A stretch of 64,000 nt of DNA from assembly GCA_947497455.1 (NCBI GenBank), contig CANMGU010000001.1, positions 1,178,001 to 1,242,000 of the forward strand. Reading direction: 5' to 3'. Source of the DNA: an uncultured Sphingomonadaceae bacterium (lineage in GTDB: Bacteria > Pseudomonadota > Alphaproteobacteria > Sphingomonadales > Sphingomonadaceae). Each line of letters begins with the position of its first letter. Position 1 is the stretch's first letter. Below are positions 25,116-34,507 of the stretch, in pieces. The notes beneath the pieces are model-generated. The model was not told the origin of the DNA and made no database searches. It saw nothing but the letters and a program-made list of their open reading frames with translations. Position numbers and translations under genes: made by a program.

Positions 25116-25989
25116 TGCCACGCTAATAGCAGCAGATCAGCTGGAAAAGGGAGAGCTAAGTTCAGCTGCCGATCGTTTGGCGGATGCAGGCGCCCGGATT
25201 GAACAGATTGGCCAGATTATCGATGGCAAAGCGGGTGATATTATCTGTGAAGGCGAAATTACGGCGCTGCGCGAAGCGTTGCCGATTGATGAAGCCGCGA
25301 TTGATTTCGTTCTGCAGCCAGCCGAGGCTCGAGAGAAGAAACTTCTGATATCGGACATGGACAGCACTATGATCACCGTTGAGTGCATCGATGAGCTGGC
25401 GGGATATGCCGGGATAAAAGACCAAATCGCTGAAATCACCGAGCGCGCAATGCTGGGTGAACTGGACTTTGAAGAGGCGCTCCGGGGTAGGGTGGCGCTG
25501 TTAGCTGGCCTTGACATTTCCGCCATTGATCGGTGTCTTGATGAGAAAGTCCAGATAATGCCGGGTGCGAAAACCTTGGTTCGTACGATGGCTGCGCGCG
25601 GCGCAAAGACCATATTGGTTTCCGGAGGGTTTACACGATTTGCTGAGCCGGTGGCGCGGGATATCGGTTTTGATAGCTCAGAAGCGAATATATTGGAGGA
25701 GCAAGGCTCCCATTTGACTGGAAAGCTAGCCGGCTCTGTTGTTGATGCTCAACGAAAGGCTGAATTGCTCCGGCAAAGTGCACAGTCGCAAGGGCTTTCG
25801 CTTGGCCAGTGTATGGCTGTGGGCGATGGTGCCAATGATATTCCGATGATTGCGTTGGCAGGAACCGGTGTCGCATATCGCGCTAAGCCCAAGGCCGCCG
25901 CGGCCGCCGACGTGGCGATTAAGCATAATGATCTCAGCGCCTTGCTTTACATTCAAGGAATCGGTGCTGATAAATGGGAAGCCAAATAA
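25108..25989 (+). CDS. serB: Phosphoserine phosphatase
   Basis: SerB hydrolyses phosphoserine to serine, the last step of serine synthesis. The HAD motifs are seen: nucleophile D83 and D85 in ISDMDSTMI, ILVSGGFT (motif II), the motif III Lys, and VGDGANDIPM (motif IV). The 293-residue protein begins MLIATLIAAD with an N-terminal ACT-like half. TTGGAG lies 5-10 bases before the ATG at 25108, which supports this start even though it overlaps the start of miaA. Confidence 0.95.
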   Translation: MLIATLIAADQLEKGELSSAADRLADAGARIEQIGQIIDGKAGDIICEGEITALREALPIDEAAIDFVLQPAEAREKKLLISDMDSTMITVECIDELAGYAGIKDQIAEITERAMLGELDFEEALRGRVALLAGLDISAIDRCLDEKVQIMPGAKTLVRTMAARGAKTILVSGGFTRFAEPVARDIGFDSSEANILEEQGSHLTGKLAGSVVDAQRKAELLRQSAQSQGLSLGQCMAVGDGANDIPMIALAGTGVAYRAKPKAAAAADVAIKHNDLSALLYIQGIGADKWEAK

Positions 25990-26007
25990 GCAGCTAAGGC
26001 CACAATA

Positions 26008-27051
26008 TTACCGGGATTTTACGATACAATCATTGCCGGAGGCCTTGACGGTGCTGCACATCCGACTGGCTTGTGTCTTGGTTGCAAAGGGCCCAGCTTG
26101 AAGCCGGGTTATATTGCCGGCCGCGACCAGATAGGGTTGCAAATTATTTAAGCCCGATACCCGCTTTTCGAGCGTGTTCCAAAGAGCCTTGGCCTTGTTC
26201 TGGCTGCCAAAGGCTCCCAACTGGACACGCCATTTCCCGTTAGAGGCGGTGCGAACCGGTGTAGGGGCTGGCTTTGCTACCTTTGGTGCAGCTACTGGTT
26301 TTGGTGCTGCCGCAACCTTAGGTGCTGGCACAGGCTTGGTCGCAGGCGGTGCTTTTGGTTTTGGTGTTGGAACAATCTTTGGCGAGACAGCCTTTGAGGC
26401 CGGCAATTGCGCTGTCTGGATAGCGCCTGACGATTGTACGGGTCGCAATCCGCCCACTTGAGCGGTTCGAACGCGCTTTTCACTCTCTTCCATCTGACCG
26501 GCCAGTTCAATGGCACGGCGGCGTTGATCAAGCGGGATATATTTGTCCATCTGCGCCATATTAGATGTCGCTTGCGGCAAACCGGCTGCAGAGGCGCGTG
26601 TCATCAGGGCATAGGCCTTGATCCAGTCTTTTTCCACGAAATCGCCGTTAAAGTGCCCGGTGCCTAGGACATATTGTGCGCGTGGTTCGCCACGATTTGC
26701 TGATGCTTGCAGATAAGGCAAGGCGGCCTGTTGGCGCTTCTTCTGAAAAAGGATCAATCCATAATTGTCGCTTGCTTGCAGGTGGCCCTGATCAGCGGCT
26801 TTCTTATAGTAACGTTCAGCCTGATCCAAATCCATCGCAACGCCCCGGCCAAGTTTATGAGCCTGGCCCATATTGAACTGTGCATCTGCATCACCGCCGG
26901 CAGCGGGACCGCGCCATTCAGCTACGGCTGTCTTGTAATCGCCGCGCCCCCAGGCATCCACACCCGCCTTTACGTCGGCCAGCGCAGGGGAAGCCAATCC
27001 CAAAATTGCTGATGCCAACACCAGCTGGCGTGCTATTTTTGAATATCTCAT
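26008..27051 (-). CDS. Sel1-repeat and SPOR-domain exported protein
   Basis: A 347-residue protein with a signal peptide (MRYSKIARQLVLASAILGLASPALA). It has three to four Sel1-like repeats (AGGDADAQFNMGQAHKLGRG, ADQGHLQASDNYGLILF, ANRGEPRAQYVLGTGHF, ASAAGLPQATSNMAQM; about 45-190), a Pro/Ala/Lys linker (about 215-265) and a C-terminal SPOR domain (WRVQLGAFGSQNKAKALW...RLQAGPF). SPOR domains bind denuded glycan at the division septum, so a periplasmic septal role is likely. The start at 27051 was chosen for its signal peptide. It is divergent from a ParA-like gene. Confidence 0.85.
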   Translation of the reverse strand: MRYSKIARQLVLASAILGLASPALADVKAGVDAWGRGDYKTAVAEWRGPAAGGDADAQFNMGQAHKLGRGVAMDLDQAERYYKKAADQGHLQASDNYGLILFQKKRQQAALPYLQASANRGEPRAQYVLGTGHFNGDFVEKDWIKAYALMTRASAAGLPQATSNMAQMDKYIPLDQRRRAIELAGQMEESEKRVRTAQVGGLRPVQSSGAIQTAQLPASKAVSPKIVPTPKPKAPPATKPVPAPKVAAAPKPVAAPKVAKPAPTPVRTASNGKWRVQLGAFGSQNKAKALWNTLEKRVSGLNNLQPYLVAAGNITRLQAGPFATKTQASRMCSTVKASGNDCIVKSR

Positions 27052-27224
27052 GCGAAAGGCCCTTGGTCTGCTAAAATTGGTAAATGCATCATATGCGTAA
27101 TTTCCTCTTAACGCCAATTTGCAAATTATTCGTAACCTTGATCAAAAGTTTTAAGCGGCGGTGAAGCTCGTTTCTAACATCGTGTAAAATAAATTTTGGC
27201 CCGGCAAAAAACATCCCGTGTTCG

Positions 27225-27239
27225 TTAACCCTATTTTAG
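27225..27239 (+). promoter_or_regulatory. Possible CtrA box upstream of the ParA-like gene
   Basis: TTAA-N7-TTAG at 27225-27239 matches seven of eight bases of the alphaproteobacterial CtrA consensus TTAA-N7-TTAA. It lies 77 bases before the ParA start in the 264-base divergent region between two envelope/partitioning genes. Short motifs like this occur by chance, so support is weak. Confidence 0.3.
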
Positions 27240-27315
27240 CCCTGTTCTGTCAGAGAAGGCGATGAATGTAATTCAGACGATCTGATCAACCCGCGATATG
27301 ACGAAGGGGAATAGA

Positions 27316-28038
27316 GTGCGAGTTCTAGCAATGGCATCCCAAAAAGGTGGTTCCGGCAAGACAACTTTGTCGGGCCATCTGGCCGTACAAGCACAACTGG
27401 CAGGCGCAGGCCCGGTTGTACTTATCGATATCGATCCACAAGGCTCTTTGGCCGACTGGTGGAACGAACGCGAAGCGGAACTGCCGGCATTTGCCCAAAC
27501 AACTGTATCGCGCCTCGCTGCCGATCTGGCTATTTTGCGACAACAGGGCTTTAAACTGGCCGTCATTGATACGCCACCCGCGATCACCATGGCGATCCAG
27601 TCGGTGATCTCTGTTGCTGAACTTATCGTGATCCCAACCCGTCCTAGTCCGCACGACTTGCGTGCTGTCGGCGCGACCGTGGATCTCTGCGAACGCGCAG
27701 GCAAACCGCTGCTGTTCGTTGTAAACGGCGCGACGCCGAAAGCGAAAATTACTTCGGAAGCTGCGGTTGCACTGTCGCAGCATGGTACTGTTGCGCCGAT
27801 TACCGTTCATCATCGCACGGACTTTGCCGGATCGATGATCGATGGTCGTACCGTTATGGAAGTCGATCCCGAAGGGCGCTCCTCACAAGAGATTCAGCAG
27901 CTCTGGGGTTACATCTCAGACCGGTTGGAGAAGAATTTCCGCCGTACTGTATTTTCATCGCCTGCGATGACACCCAGCCCGAATGCTGGTGTTCAACGAC
28001 CTGGAGGCAATTTCGGCCGCCGGGTCATCGGGTCTTAA
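27316..28038 (+). CDS. ParA/MinD-family ATPase
   Basis: A 240-residue ParA-type ATPase. The deviant Walker A KGGSGKTTLSG (10-20) has the signature Lys; VVLIDIDPQGSLADW (A') and AVIDTPPAI (Walker B) follow. There is no N-terminal DNA-binding domain. I chose the GTG at 27316 because GGGGA lies 6 bases upstream; the ATG 18 bases earlier has no ribosome binding site. It is immediately followed by a ribbon-helix-helix-like gene, the usual layout of a ParA with a small adaptor. This is not the chromosomal parA next to parB, as no parB or gidAB genes are near. It may position an envelope or division component. Confidence 0.85.
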   Translation: MRVLAMASQKGGSGKTTLSGHLAVQAQLAGAGPVVLIDIDPQGSLADWWNEREAELPAFAQTTVSRLAADLAILRQQGFKLAVIDTPPAITMAIQSVISVAELIVIPTRPSPHDLRAVGATVDLCERAGKPLLFVVNGATPKAKITSEAAVALSQHGTVAPITVHHRTDFAGSMIDGRTVMEVDPEGRSSQEIQQLWGYISDRLEKNFRRTVFSSPAMTPSPNAGVQRPGGNFGRRVIGS

Positions 28039-28055
28039 TGGGAGGAGCAGAGAAT

Positions 28056-28760
28056 ATGAGCGAACCTAAGCCATTAGCATCGCTGTCATCGTCCCTATTG
28101 GCACGCAAGGGTGGTGCAAAACCCGCCATGCGGCGTCAGGGCATGGCGTTTCCATCGCATTCTGATCAAGAAAATGAAGATCTTGGCTGGAATGACATGG
28201 GTTATGACGCGAATCCGGATCATGAAGCAGGGCAAACCGATGCAGATAACACTGCGGAGCCGGAACAATATCACTATAATCCTTTGGCGGGTGCCATTCC
28301 GGATGTCGTTCCTGCGGTCAAGAAGCAGCAGGAAGAAATTGCAGCGAAGTTAAGCCAGCAACCAGCACGCGAAGAAGTGTCTGTTGCAGAGCCGGTGGAA
28401 CAGGAGCAGGTGACAAAATCAGAGCCGGCTGTTCCCGTCCCGCTTTCAATCTCGCGCGAAGTGGCTCCGGTTGCAGAAAATTCCAGCATAGGGGTTGTGC
28501 CTCCGCGCCGTAAAAAGACGGCTGCGGTCAAACAGCCGGCCAAGACGCGTCGTCCTGCGCAAAAGTCCCGGACACGCAAAGCCAAGGCTGCGTTTACCTT
28601 ACGTTTGGATGCTGACAGGCACCTGAAACTGCGGTTGGCAACGGCTGTGAAGAATGTTTCGGCACAGCAGTTGGTAACCAAAGCTGTCGATGAATATTTG
28701 AGGTCTATCCCCGAACTTGACGATCTGGCTGAGCGCATTCCGTCACGCGGCGCGGCTTAA
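28056..28760 (+). CDS. Disordered protein with C-terminal ribbon-helix-helix-like domain
   Basis: A 234-residue protein: a polar, Glu/Gln-rich, Pro-rich N-terminal two thirds (about 1-165), a Lys/Arg-rich stretch (PRRKKTAAVKQPAKTRRP), then AAFTLRLDADRHLKLRLATA...SAQQLVTKAVDEYL (about 185-225), which matches the strand-helix-helix pattern of RHH proteins. I chose the ATG at 28056, served by GGAGGAG; an ATG overlapping the ParA stop would add six residues. It is probably the partner that couples the ParA ATPase to its cargo or DNA. It could instead be a regulator of the following SPOR gene. Confidence 0.7.
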   Translation: MSEPKPLASLSSSLLARKGGAKPAMRRQGMAFPSHSDQENEDLGWNDMGYDANPDHEAGQTDADNTAEPEQYHYNPLAGAIPDVVPAVKKQQEEIAAKLSQQPAREEVSVAEPVEQEQVTKSEPAVPVPLSISREVAPVAENSSIGVVPPRRKKTAAVKQPAKTRRPAQKSRTRKAKAAFTLRLDADRHLKLRLATAVKNVSAQQLVTKAVDEYLRSIPELDDLAERIPSRGAA

Positions 28761-28796
28761 ACTGAACACATTGAATTTAATTGCGAGGGCATTGTT

Positions 28797-30227
28797 ATGA
28801 AACGCGATATGATACTGAAACTGGCCGCATCAACCATGGTCATTTCGACGACACTGACCGGTTGTGGTCCATTTGGAGGTGGTTCGGTTGCATCTTCATC
28901 GAGCAAGCCGGCGACGGTTAAAGATGGCGCGAGATATGCCAAAAAAGCTGATAAAGCACTCCGCAAGGGGCAGGTTGAGAAGGCGATTGTCTATGCTGAA
29001 CGCTCTGTTGCCGGTGTCGGTACCGATCCTGAAACACGGGCTTTACTTGGTCATTCCTACATGGCAGCTGGCCGGTTCTCTTCGGCCGAGCGCAGCTTTC
29101 TCGACGCAATGGAACTCGGTAAAAATGATGCTCGGACGGTTTTGAGCCTCAGCCTTGCTCAATTGGCGCAAGGTAAAGCCAACAAGGCCAAGCAGTTGAT
29201 TGAGAATAACCGTCGGTTCATTCCAACCGCTGACTATGGTCTGGCGCTGGCACTGGCGGGTGATTCCAAAGCTGCTATTGCAGAGTTGGAACAGGCCATC
29301 CGCAGTTCGAACGTTACCGGTCGTACGCGTCAAAATCTTGGTCTTGCTTACGCTTTAGATGGTCGCTGGAAAGAAGCCAAATTGATGGCCATGCAGGATA
29401 TGAGGCCGGCAACAGTCGACAGCCGTATGATGCAATGGGCACAAATGGCCCGTCCTGGCGCCTATGAAGTGCGTGTTGCTTCTTTGTTGAATGTCAAGCC
29501 TGTCGCTAACGACCCAGGTCAGCCTGTGCGTCTGGCACTGAACTCCGCACCTGAAATGCCGGCGGTTGCAGCGGCCACTCCCGCTGAAGATTACAGCCGG
29601 GAAGTTGCGAGCTTTGACCGTGATGTACCACTACCTGCGGTTGGCCCTGCACCAGCGGCGGATTCCGATGTTGATTTCATGGCGAAGGAAAATGATGTCA
29701 AAGTGACCAAGGTTGCTGTTCCAGCGAGCAAGCCTGCCGAGGCGAAGCCTGTGGCCAAGCCAGCTCCTAAAGCTGCCGAAAAGACTTTCGTTGTTGAAAG
29801 CTCTGATGTGCCAGCACCAGCTTCTAAAGCTGCGCCGGTGAAAACGGCTGCGGTACAAGCGATCTCAGCTGTTAAACCTATTATGCAGAAAGTGGCTTTC
29901 ACACCACGCGCTCGCTCGATTTCGAACGGTAAGCACTTGGTTCAACTTGGTGTCTTCTCATCACCTGAAAATGTGAAACGTGCTTGGGGTATCTTGTCCT
30001 CACAGAACAAAGATCTGGCATTGTTCCAATATGCAAGTTCTCCGATCCAACGGAATGGCAAGACATTGTATCGTCTGGCAGCAATGGGCTTTGGTAACGA
30101 ACAATCTGCTCAAGATATGTGTGGCGGTATCAAAGCAAAAGGCGGAAACTGTATTGTGCGCAATGTGCAGAATGTGCGTCCAACGCAAATGGCCAGTAAA
30201 AAGCCAAAGACACTAGCTGCGCGCTAG
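28797..30227 (+). CDS. TPR and SPOR-domain lipoprotein
   Basis: A 476-residue protein with a lipoprotein signal (TTLTGCGPF, lipidated Cys about residue 23), TPR-like helical repeats (about 45-220: GQVEKAIVYAERS, AAGRFSSAERSFLDAME, ALDGRWKEAKLM), a long Ala/Pro/Lys linker and a C-terminal SPOR domain (HLVQLGVFSSPENVKRAWG...YRLAAMGF). It resembles the Sel1/SPOR protein on the other side of the ParA gene in layout and in its last residues (MCGGIKAKGGNCIV versus MCSTVKASGNDCIV). The role is probably at the septum or in peptidoglycan. It lies 36 bases after the RHH gene and is likely cotranscribed. Confidence 0.85.
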   Translation: MKRDMILKLAASTMVISTTLTGCGPFGGGSVASSSSKPATVKDGARYAKKADKALRKGQVEKAIVYAERSVAGVGTDPETRALLGHSYMAAGRFSSAERSFLDAMELGKNDARTVLSLSLAQLAQGKANKAKQLIENNRRFIPTADYGLALALAGDSKAAIAELEQAIRSSNVTGRTRQNLGLAYALDGRWKEAKLMAMQDMRPATVDSRMMQWAQMARPGAYEVRVASLLNVKPVANDPGQPVRLALNSAPEMPAVAAATPAEDYSREVASFDRDVPLPAVGPAPAADSDVDFMAKENDVKVTKVAVPASKPAEAKPVAKPAPKAAEKTFVVESSDVPAPASKAAPVKTAAVQAISAVKPIMQKVAFTPRARSISNGKHLVQLGVFSSPENVKRAWGILSSQNKDLALFQYASSPIQRNGKTLYRLAAMGFGNEQSAQDMCGGIKAKGGNCIVRNVQNVRPTQMASKKPKTLAAR

Positions 30228-30246
30228 TCCTTCGAAACAGACATTG

Positions 30247-30282
30247 TAAGGGCGGGAAAGCTAAAGCGCTTTTCCGCCCTTA
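30247..30282. other. Stem-loop between convergent genes
   Basis: TAAGGGCGGGAAAGC pairs with GCTTTTCCGCCCTTA with one G-U pair, a stem of about 14 bp with a short loop. It overlaps the pyrC' stop codon. No T-run follows, so it is a weak bidirectional terminator or mRNA end stabiliser for the SPOR lipoprotein gene and pyrC'. Confidence 0.45.
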
Positions 30283-31481
30283 TATATTGCACGAACCCGT
30301 CCCTGTACGGGTAGCTTGTCAAAAGGTGTGTTGCCTGCGGATGCCGCCATTTTTCGCGTATCAACCTGCCACGGAGCTTCGGGGTCGATCACAATCAGAT
30401 CAGCCTCATATCCTTTGAAAATCTGCCCTGCTTTCACACCCAATATTTTTGCCGGAGTGGTGGCAAGCAACTCAAATAAGCGGTGCATATCGATGATCCC
30501 GTCCCGCACAAGATTAAGCGAAAGTGCCAGCAATGTCTCGGCACCGGCCATACCGGATTCAGCTTCGGCAAATGGCAAGCGTTTGTCCTCGGGACCACGC
30601 GGGTCGTGACCCGATGAAATCACATCAACTGTTCCGTCCTTTATCGCGTCGAGACATGCTGTGCGATCATCCTCGCTTCGCAGCGGGGGTGACAGCCGTG
30701 CAAAAGTTCTGAAGTCACTGGTTGCAATATCCGACAGGAAAAGATGGGCGGGCGTAATGCCACAAGTTACCGGTAACTGTTCCGCTTTTGCTGCGCGTAT
30801 CAGATCAAGGCCTTGAGCGGTGGTCACCTGCCGGAAATGAACATGAGCGCTGCTTTCTCGTACTAGGGCGATATCACGCGCAATGGAAAGCGCTTCGGCC
30901 GATGCAGGCGCACTGGGGAGACCCAGACGGGTCGCGGTTTCGCCAGCCGTTGCAACTGCACCGGCGGTCAAGCCACTATCTTCGCTATGCACAATGACTG
31001 GCATGTCCAGCGACCGGCAATAGTGGAGCAGCTTCAGCATGATACCGCTATCGCCAATCCAGTTTCTGCCCGTCGCTACAGCTCTGGCTCCGGCTTGCTT
31101 CATCAGACCGATTTCTGCCAGTTCGTTTCCCAACAGACCTTTTGTTGCAGCAGCCAGAGGATGAGACCATAAATCCGGTTTTCCCTCAGACGCGTTATGT
31201 TTGATCATCGCTGGCAGATCGAGCGCCGGTGACTGATCGGGCATTAAGGCCGCGCGGGTAATGCCGCCGAAATGAAAGGCGGGCTTGTCGATGGCAAAAA
31301 CACCAAGGTCAATAATGCCGGGAGCCAGCAGCTGGTCCTGGCAATCCACTACATCATGGCCGTCTGGTGCAATTGTCGCCCCTACGCCTACAATGCGGTC
31401 ACCTTCGATCTCCACACTGACAGTTTGTGGTGTGATTTCCCCGGGAATCAGCACTCTGGCGTTGGTGAACAGCTGTTTCAT
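30261..31481 (-). CDS. Dihydroorotase-like protein, probably non-catalytic (PyrC'/PyrX type)
   Basis: A 406-residue amidohydrolase-fold protein after pyrB. Dihydroorotases carry H-x-H at the first metal site (consensus D-x-H-V-H-L-R); here the segment reads [11 protein letters not shown], with neither His. The late T-D-H-A-P-H site reads [11 protein letters not shown], losing the catalytic Asp. The fold is otherwise intact ([39 protein letters not shown]). It therefore resembles the inactive PyrC' of Pseudomonas, which is needed to assemble active aspartate transcarbamoylase. Its start overlaps the pyrB stop by 4 bases (ATGA). An active pyrC should exist elsewhere. Confidence 0.8.
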   Translation of the reverse strand: MKQLFTNARVLIPGEITPQTVSVEIEGDRIVGVGATIAPDGHDVVDCQDQLLAPGIIDLGVFAIDKPAFHFGGITRAALMPDQSPALDLPAMIKHNASEGKPDLWSHPLAAATKGLLGNELAEIGLMKQAGARAVATGRNWIGDSGIMLKLLHYCRSLDMPVIVHSEDSGLTAGAVATAGETATRLGLPSAPASAEALSIARDIALVRESSAHVHFRQVTTAQGLDLIRAAKAEQLPVTCGITPAHLFLSDIATSDFRTFARLSPPLRSEDDRTACLDAIKDGTVDVISSGHDPRGPEDKRLPFAEAESGMAGAETLLALSLNLVRDGIIDMHRLFELLATTPAKILGVKAGQIFKGYEADLIVIDPEAPWQVDTRKMAASAGNTPFDKLPVQGRVRAIYKGGKAL

Positions 31482-32482
31482 GACCAGCCCTCCACGCCGC
31501 GAGATCGCCGGGTTAAGACGTCCAGACAGGCCATTCGGACCGCAACGCCCATTTCTACCTGTTCGGTTATTGCGGACCGATCAGGATCATCGGCAATATC
31601 ACTGCTAATCTCGACTCCACGGTTCATTGGTCCTGGATGCATGACCAGTGCATCGGGCTTCGCCAGTGCCAGCCGCTCTCGGGTCAAACCGTAGAGGTGG
31701 TGGAATTCTCTGGGGCTCGGAATGAAATCCCCGTTCATCCGTTCATTCTGCAGCCGCAGCATCATCACAACGTCAGCTCCGTCAAGCGCTTGTTCAAAAT
31801 TGGAGAAAGCCTCAACATTCATGCGATCAAGAGCCGCTGGCAACAGTGATGTCGGCGCGCATACTCGCACCCTTGCGCCCAAAGTGGTCAGGCAATAGAT
31901 GTTGGAACGGGCCACTCGGCTATGCATGACATCGCCGCAGATCGTAATGGTCAACCCGCTGATATCGCCTTTACGCCGCTGGATGGTCAGCGCATCTAAT
32001 AGGGCCTGAGTCGGATGCTCATGGCTTCCATCACCGGCATTCAGGACCGGACAGTCAACCTTGTCCGCAATCAGCTGCACGGCACCGGAGCTGCGGTGTC
32101 GGATGACAATCGCATCCGCCCGCATGGCATTGAGCGTGACCGCTGTATCAATCAGCGTTTCACCCTTTTTGACGCTGGATTGCGCAGCATGCATATTTAC
32201 GACGTCGGCGCCCATGCGTTTGCCCGCAATCTCAAACGATAGCAGCGTGCGTGTACTATTTTCAAAAAAGGCATTGATGACTGTTAGCCCATCCAACCGA
32301 TCGACATGTTTGCTAGATTTGCGATTGAGATCGACCCATTGTTCCGCCTCTTTCAGCAGAAATAGTAACTCCCAGGGCTGCAATCCTGCGATACCCAATA
32401 GATGGCGATGGGGAAAAGCGTCCGATCCTGCGGGAAACTGATGTCCGGCGGCGGAAGGTGAACCTGTTTGCTGCGATGTCAT
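31478..32482 (-). CDS. pyrB: Aspartate carbamoyltransferase, catalytic subunit
   Basis: PyrB condenses carbamoyl phosphate with aspartate in pyrimidine synthesis. The carbamoyl-phosphate loop [12 protein letters not shown] (STRT at 76-79), [12 protein letters not shown] (Lys loop) and [16 protein letters not shown] are intact. The N-terminus has about 25 extra polar residues, as in the Pseudomonas-type enzymes that assemble with PyrC'. No pyrI is present. It lies 22 bases after ruvX on the same strand. Confidence 0.96.
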   Translation of the reverse strand: MTSQQTGSPSAAGHQFPAGSDAFPHRHLLGIAGLQPWELLFLLKEAEQWVDLNRKSSKHVDRLDGLTVINAFFENSTRTLLSFEIAGKRMGADVVNMHAAQSSVKKGETLIDTAVTLNAMRADAIVIRHRSSGAVQLIADKVDCPVLNAGDGSHEHPTQALLDALTIQRRKGDISGLTITICGDVMHSRVARSNIYCLTTLGARVRVCAPTSLLPAALDRMNVEAFSNFEQALDGADVVMMLRLQNERMNGDFIPSPREFHHLYGLTRERLALAKPDALVMHPGPMNRGVEISSDIADDPDRSAITEQVEMGVAVRMACLDVLTRRSRGVEGWS

Positions 32483-32504
32483 TAAAGCCAGCCCTATAGA
32501 GCCA

Positions 32505-32966
32505 TCATTCTACGGCGGCAAGCCCGTCAATTGCTCCTTGCAGGATATACGCAGCGGCCATTTGATCGACCACTTCGCTGCGCCGTTTCCGGCTGACATC
32601 GGCAGCGATCAGTTCACGGGTCACGGCTTGCGTGCTCCAGCGTTCGTCCCATAACAATATAGGGAGGCCAACTGGGCGCAAATTTTGGGCAAATGATTTT
32701 GCAGCCTGAGTCTGTTTGCTCTGGCTGCCGTCAAGATTGAGCGGCAGGCCGACAACGAATCCGGTAACATATTGATCGGTAATGACGGTTTTGATTCGCT
32801 CCAGATCCTTTGAGAATTTCCGTCGCTCGATCGTCTCCGCAGCGGTCGCGATCATCCACTGCGCATCGCAGAGTGCCATGCCCACCGTCTTGGTGCCGAC
32901 ATCGAGTCCCAGCAAGCGTCCGCCATCGGGCAGCGCAGCCCGAAAAGCGCTTCGGTCGTCTGTCAT
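32505..32966 (-). CDS. ruvX: RuvX/YqgF, RNase H-like Holliday-junction resolvase family
   Basis: A 153-residue YqgF protein with an RNase H fold: [20 protein letters not shown] (first acidic strand), [22 protein letters not shown] and [18 protein letters not shown] (second acidic strand). The family takes part in 16S rRNA 5'-end maturation and possibly junction resolution. Its start overlaps the stop of the DUF3089 gene by one base (TAATG), and pyrB follows. Confidence 0.92.
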   Translation of the reverse strand: MTDDRSAFRAALPDGGRLLGLDVGTKTVGMALCDAQWMIATAAETIERRKFSKDLERIKTVITDQYVTGFVVGLPLNLDGSQSKQTQAAKSFAQNLRPVGLPILLWDERWSTQAVTRELIAADVSRKRRSEVVDQMAAAYILQGAIDGLAAVE

Positions 32967-34090
32967 TAGCGCGAGAGAAATGCAGTCATCCTTTTCATCA
33001 CATCTTCGCGAACATTACGCCAGAACAGACTGTAATCATAGACATGATAGTTGTTGCCGGGCAGGGTGTATGGGCCCAGATCTGGTGGATCACCGATAAG
33101 TAGAAAACCGCGATCGTCGCAGCGCGCAGGAACGGCGCCAGCGACCAGCGTTGCATCGCTTAGTTCATCATTGGGTACCAATGTGCCGAGATTCAGTTCT
33201 GCCGCTGATTCGGAATTGGTGTCGCCGTTTATGGGATTGGTACAGAGTAAGTTTGTATCCTTGCGCGGCTCGCCATTAAAGCCGATGGTTGTGTCATAAA
33301 CCTCCACGATGCGGCCATAATCGGCCGGTTCGGCAAAGCTTTCCCAACTCAAGAGACAATTAGACTGTTCAGCGGACTCGCATATGTCGAGACCCAGCGC
33401 GGGGACGTCAGCCTCGACCGAAACCGGCCAGCCAACCACATAGGCCGCTACGATTCGGTTGGCCAAAGGCGTGCCCGCGACCCTGTCTTTCAGTAAATTG
33501 GTCAGATGCAGGCTGCCCTGGCTATGTCCGGCCAATATGATCGGGCGATCGTCGGGGACTTCGCTAATGAAATAGTCAAAGGCAATCAGAACATCCTGAT
33601 AGGCGGCATCCAGGGCTTGTTGACCCTCTTTCTTCTCGGTCAGGAAAGCGCCGAGCGTGGCCTGGCGGTAACGCGGCGCCCAGACATCACCGGCTTTGTT
33701 GAAAGCACTGGCCTGTCCACGCAGAAATATCTTGGTCCGATCCTCGGTTTCCTTGTCACCAAGCGGGGCGTTCCACTTGTCTTTGTTGATAAATGATGTC
33801 GGGTGAACAAAGAAAATCGCGGCGCGCTGGTCTTTATTGGGAGCGTCTCCGCTTGATTCATATCCTTGCGGCAACCAGAGGGCAGGGTTGCCTTTTTTGA
33901 TTTCCGGACGGGCGTACCACATCGAAACATCGGCATAGATACTGTCTTCCAGCACTTCCTGCGCCTGAAACTCGGTGTCAGGTACAAACACGACTTCGGC
34001 CAGTTCTTCTCCGTAGACACGCAGGACAAAGGCCCCTGCGATGACCAATACGATCATGGCTGCAACGAAATAGAGAAACTTACGCGCCAA
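32966..34090 (-). CDS. DUF3089-type alpha/beta-hydrolase, membrane anchored
   Basis: A 374-residue protein with one N-terminal membrane helix ([21 protein letters not shown]), then an alpha/beta-hydrolase domain with nucleophile elbow [18 protein letters not shown] and a late [19 protein letters not shown] block supplying the His. DUF3089 proteins are secreted or periplasmic lipase/esterase-like enzymes of unknown substrate. It heads a likely operon with ruvX, pyrB and pyrC'. The substrate is not claimed. Confidence 0.8.
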   Translation of the reverse strand: MARKFLYFVAAMIVLVIAGAFVLRVYGEELAEVVFVPDTEFQAQEVLEDSIYADVSMWYARPEIKKGNPALWLPQGYESSGDAPNKDQRAAIFFVHPTSFINKDKWNAPLGDKETEDRTKIFLRGQASAFNKAGDVWAPRYRQATLGAFLTEKKEGQQALDAAYQDVLIAFDYFISEVPDDRPIILAGHSQGSLHLTNLLKDRVAGTPLANRIVAAYVVGWPVSVEADVPALGLDICESAEQSNCLLSWESFAEPADYGRIVEVYDTTIGFNGEPRKDTNLLCTNPINGDTNSESAAELNLGTLVPNDELSDATLVAGAVPARCDDRGFLLIGDPPDLGPYTLPGNNYHVYDYSLFWRNVREDVMKRMTAFLSR

Positions 34091-34219
34091 TTATTTTACT
34101 CCAATTTGGGCTATTGCCGCTCATTCAACTTGAAGCGGCCTCGCGCCAATGCTAGCGGCGCGAGATACACATATATTGTGCCCTTACCCGAAAAAAGATG
34201 AACCGATAAAGAATGAATC

Positions 34220-34507
34220 ATGTCAGTCGATAAAGAAACCGTCAAAAAGATCGCAAGCCTGTCTCGGATCGCCGTAACTGAGGCAGAGGCCGACGCATTG
34301 GTGCCAGAGCTTAACAACATCCTCGGATGGGTTGAGCAACTGGGCGAAGTGGATTGCTCCAAGGTCGAACCGATGACCGCTGTAATCCCCAATAAACTGC
34401 GCTTGCGCGATGATGTCGTCAGTGATGGCAATGTCCGCGACAAGGTTCTTGCCAATGCACCAGTGGCTGAACATGGCTTCTTTGGTGTGCCGAAGGTGAT
34501 CGAATAA
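34220..34507 (+). CDS. gatC: Asp/Glu-tRNA amidotransferase subunit C
   Basis: The 95-residue GatC begins [24 protein letters not shown] and keeps the [11 protein letters not shown] helix and LRDDVV segment. It stabilises the GatA-GatB complex. Its stop overlaps the gatA start by one base (TAATG). The set gatCAB is complete here and converts Glu-tRNA-Gln (and possibly Asp-tRNA-Asn) to the amidated forms. Confidence 0.95.
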   Translation: MSVDKETVKKIASLSRIAVTEAEADALVPELNNILGWVEQLGEVDCSKVEPMTAVIPNKLRLRDDVVSDGNVRDKVLANAPVAEHGFFGVPKVIE

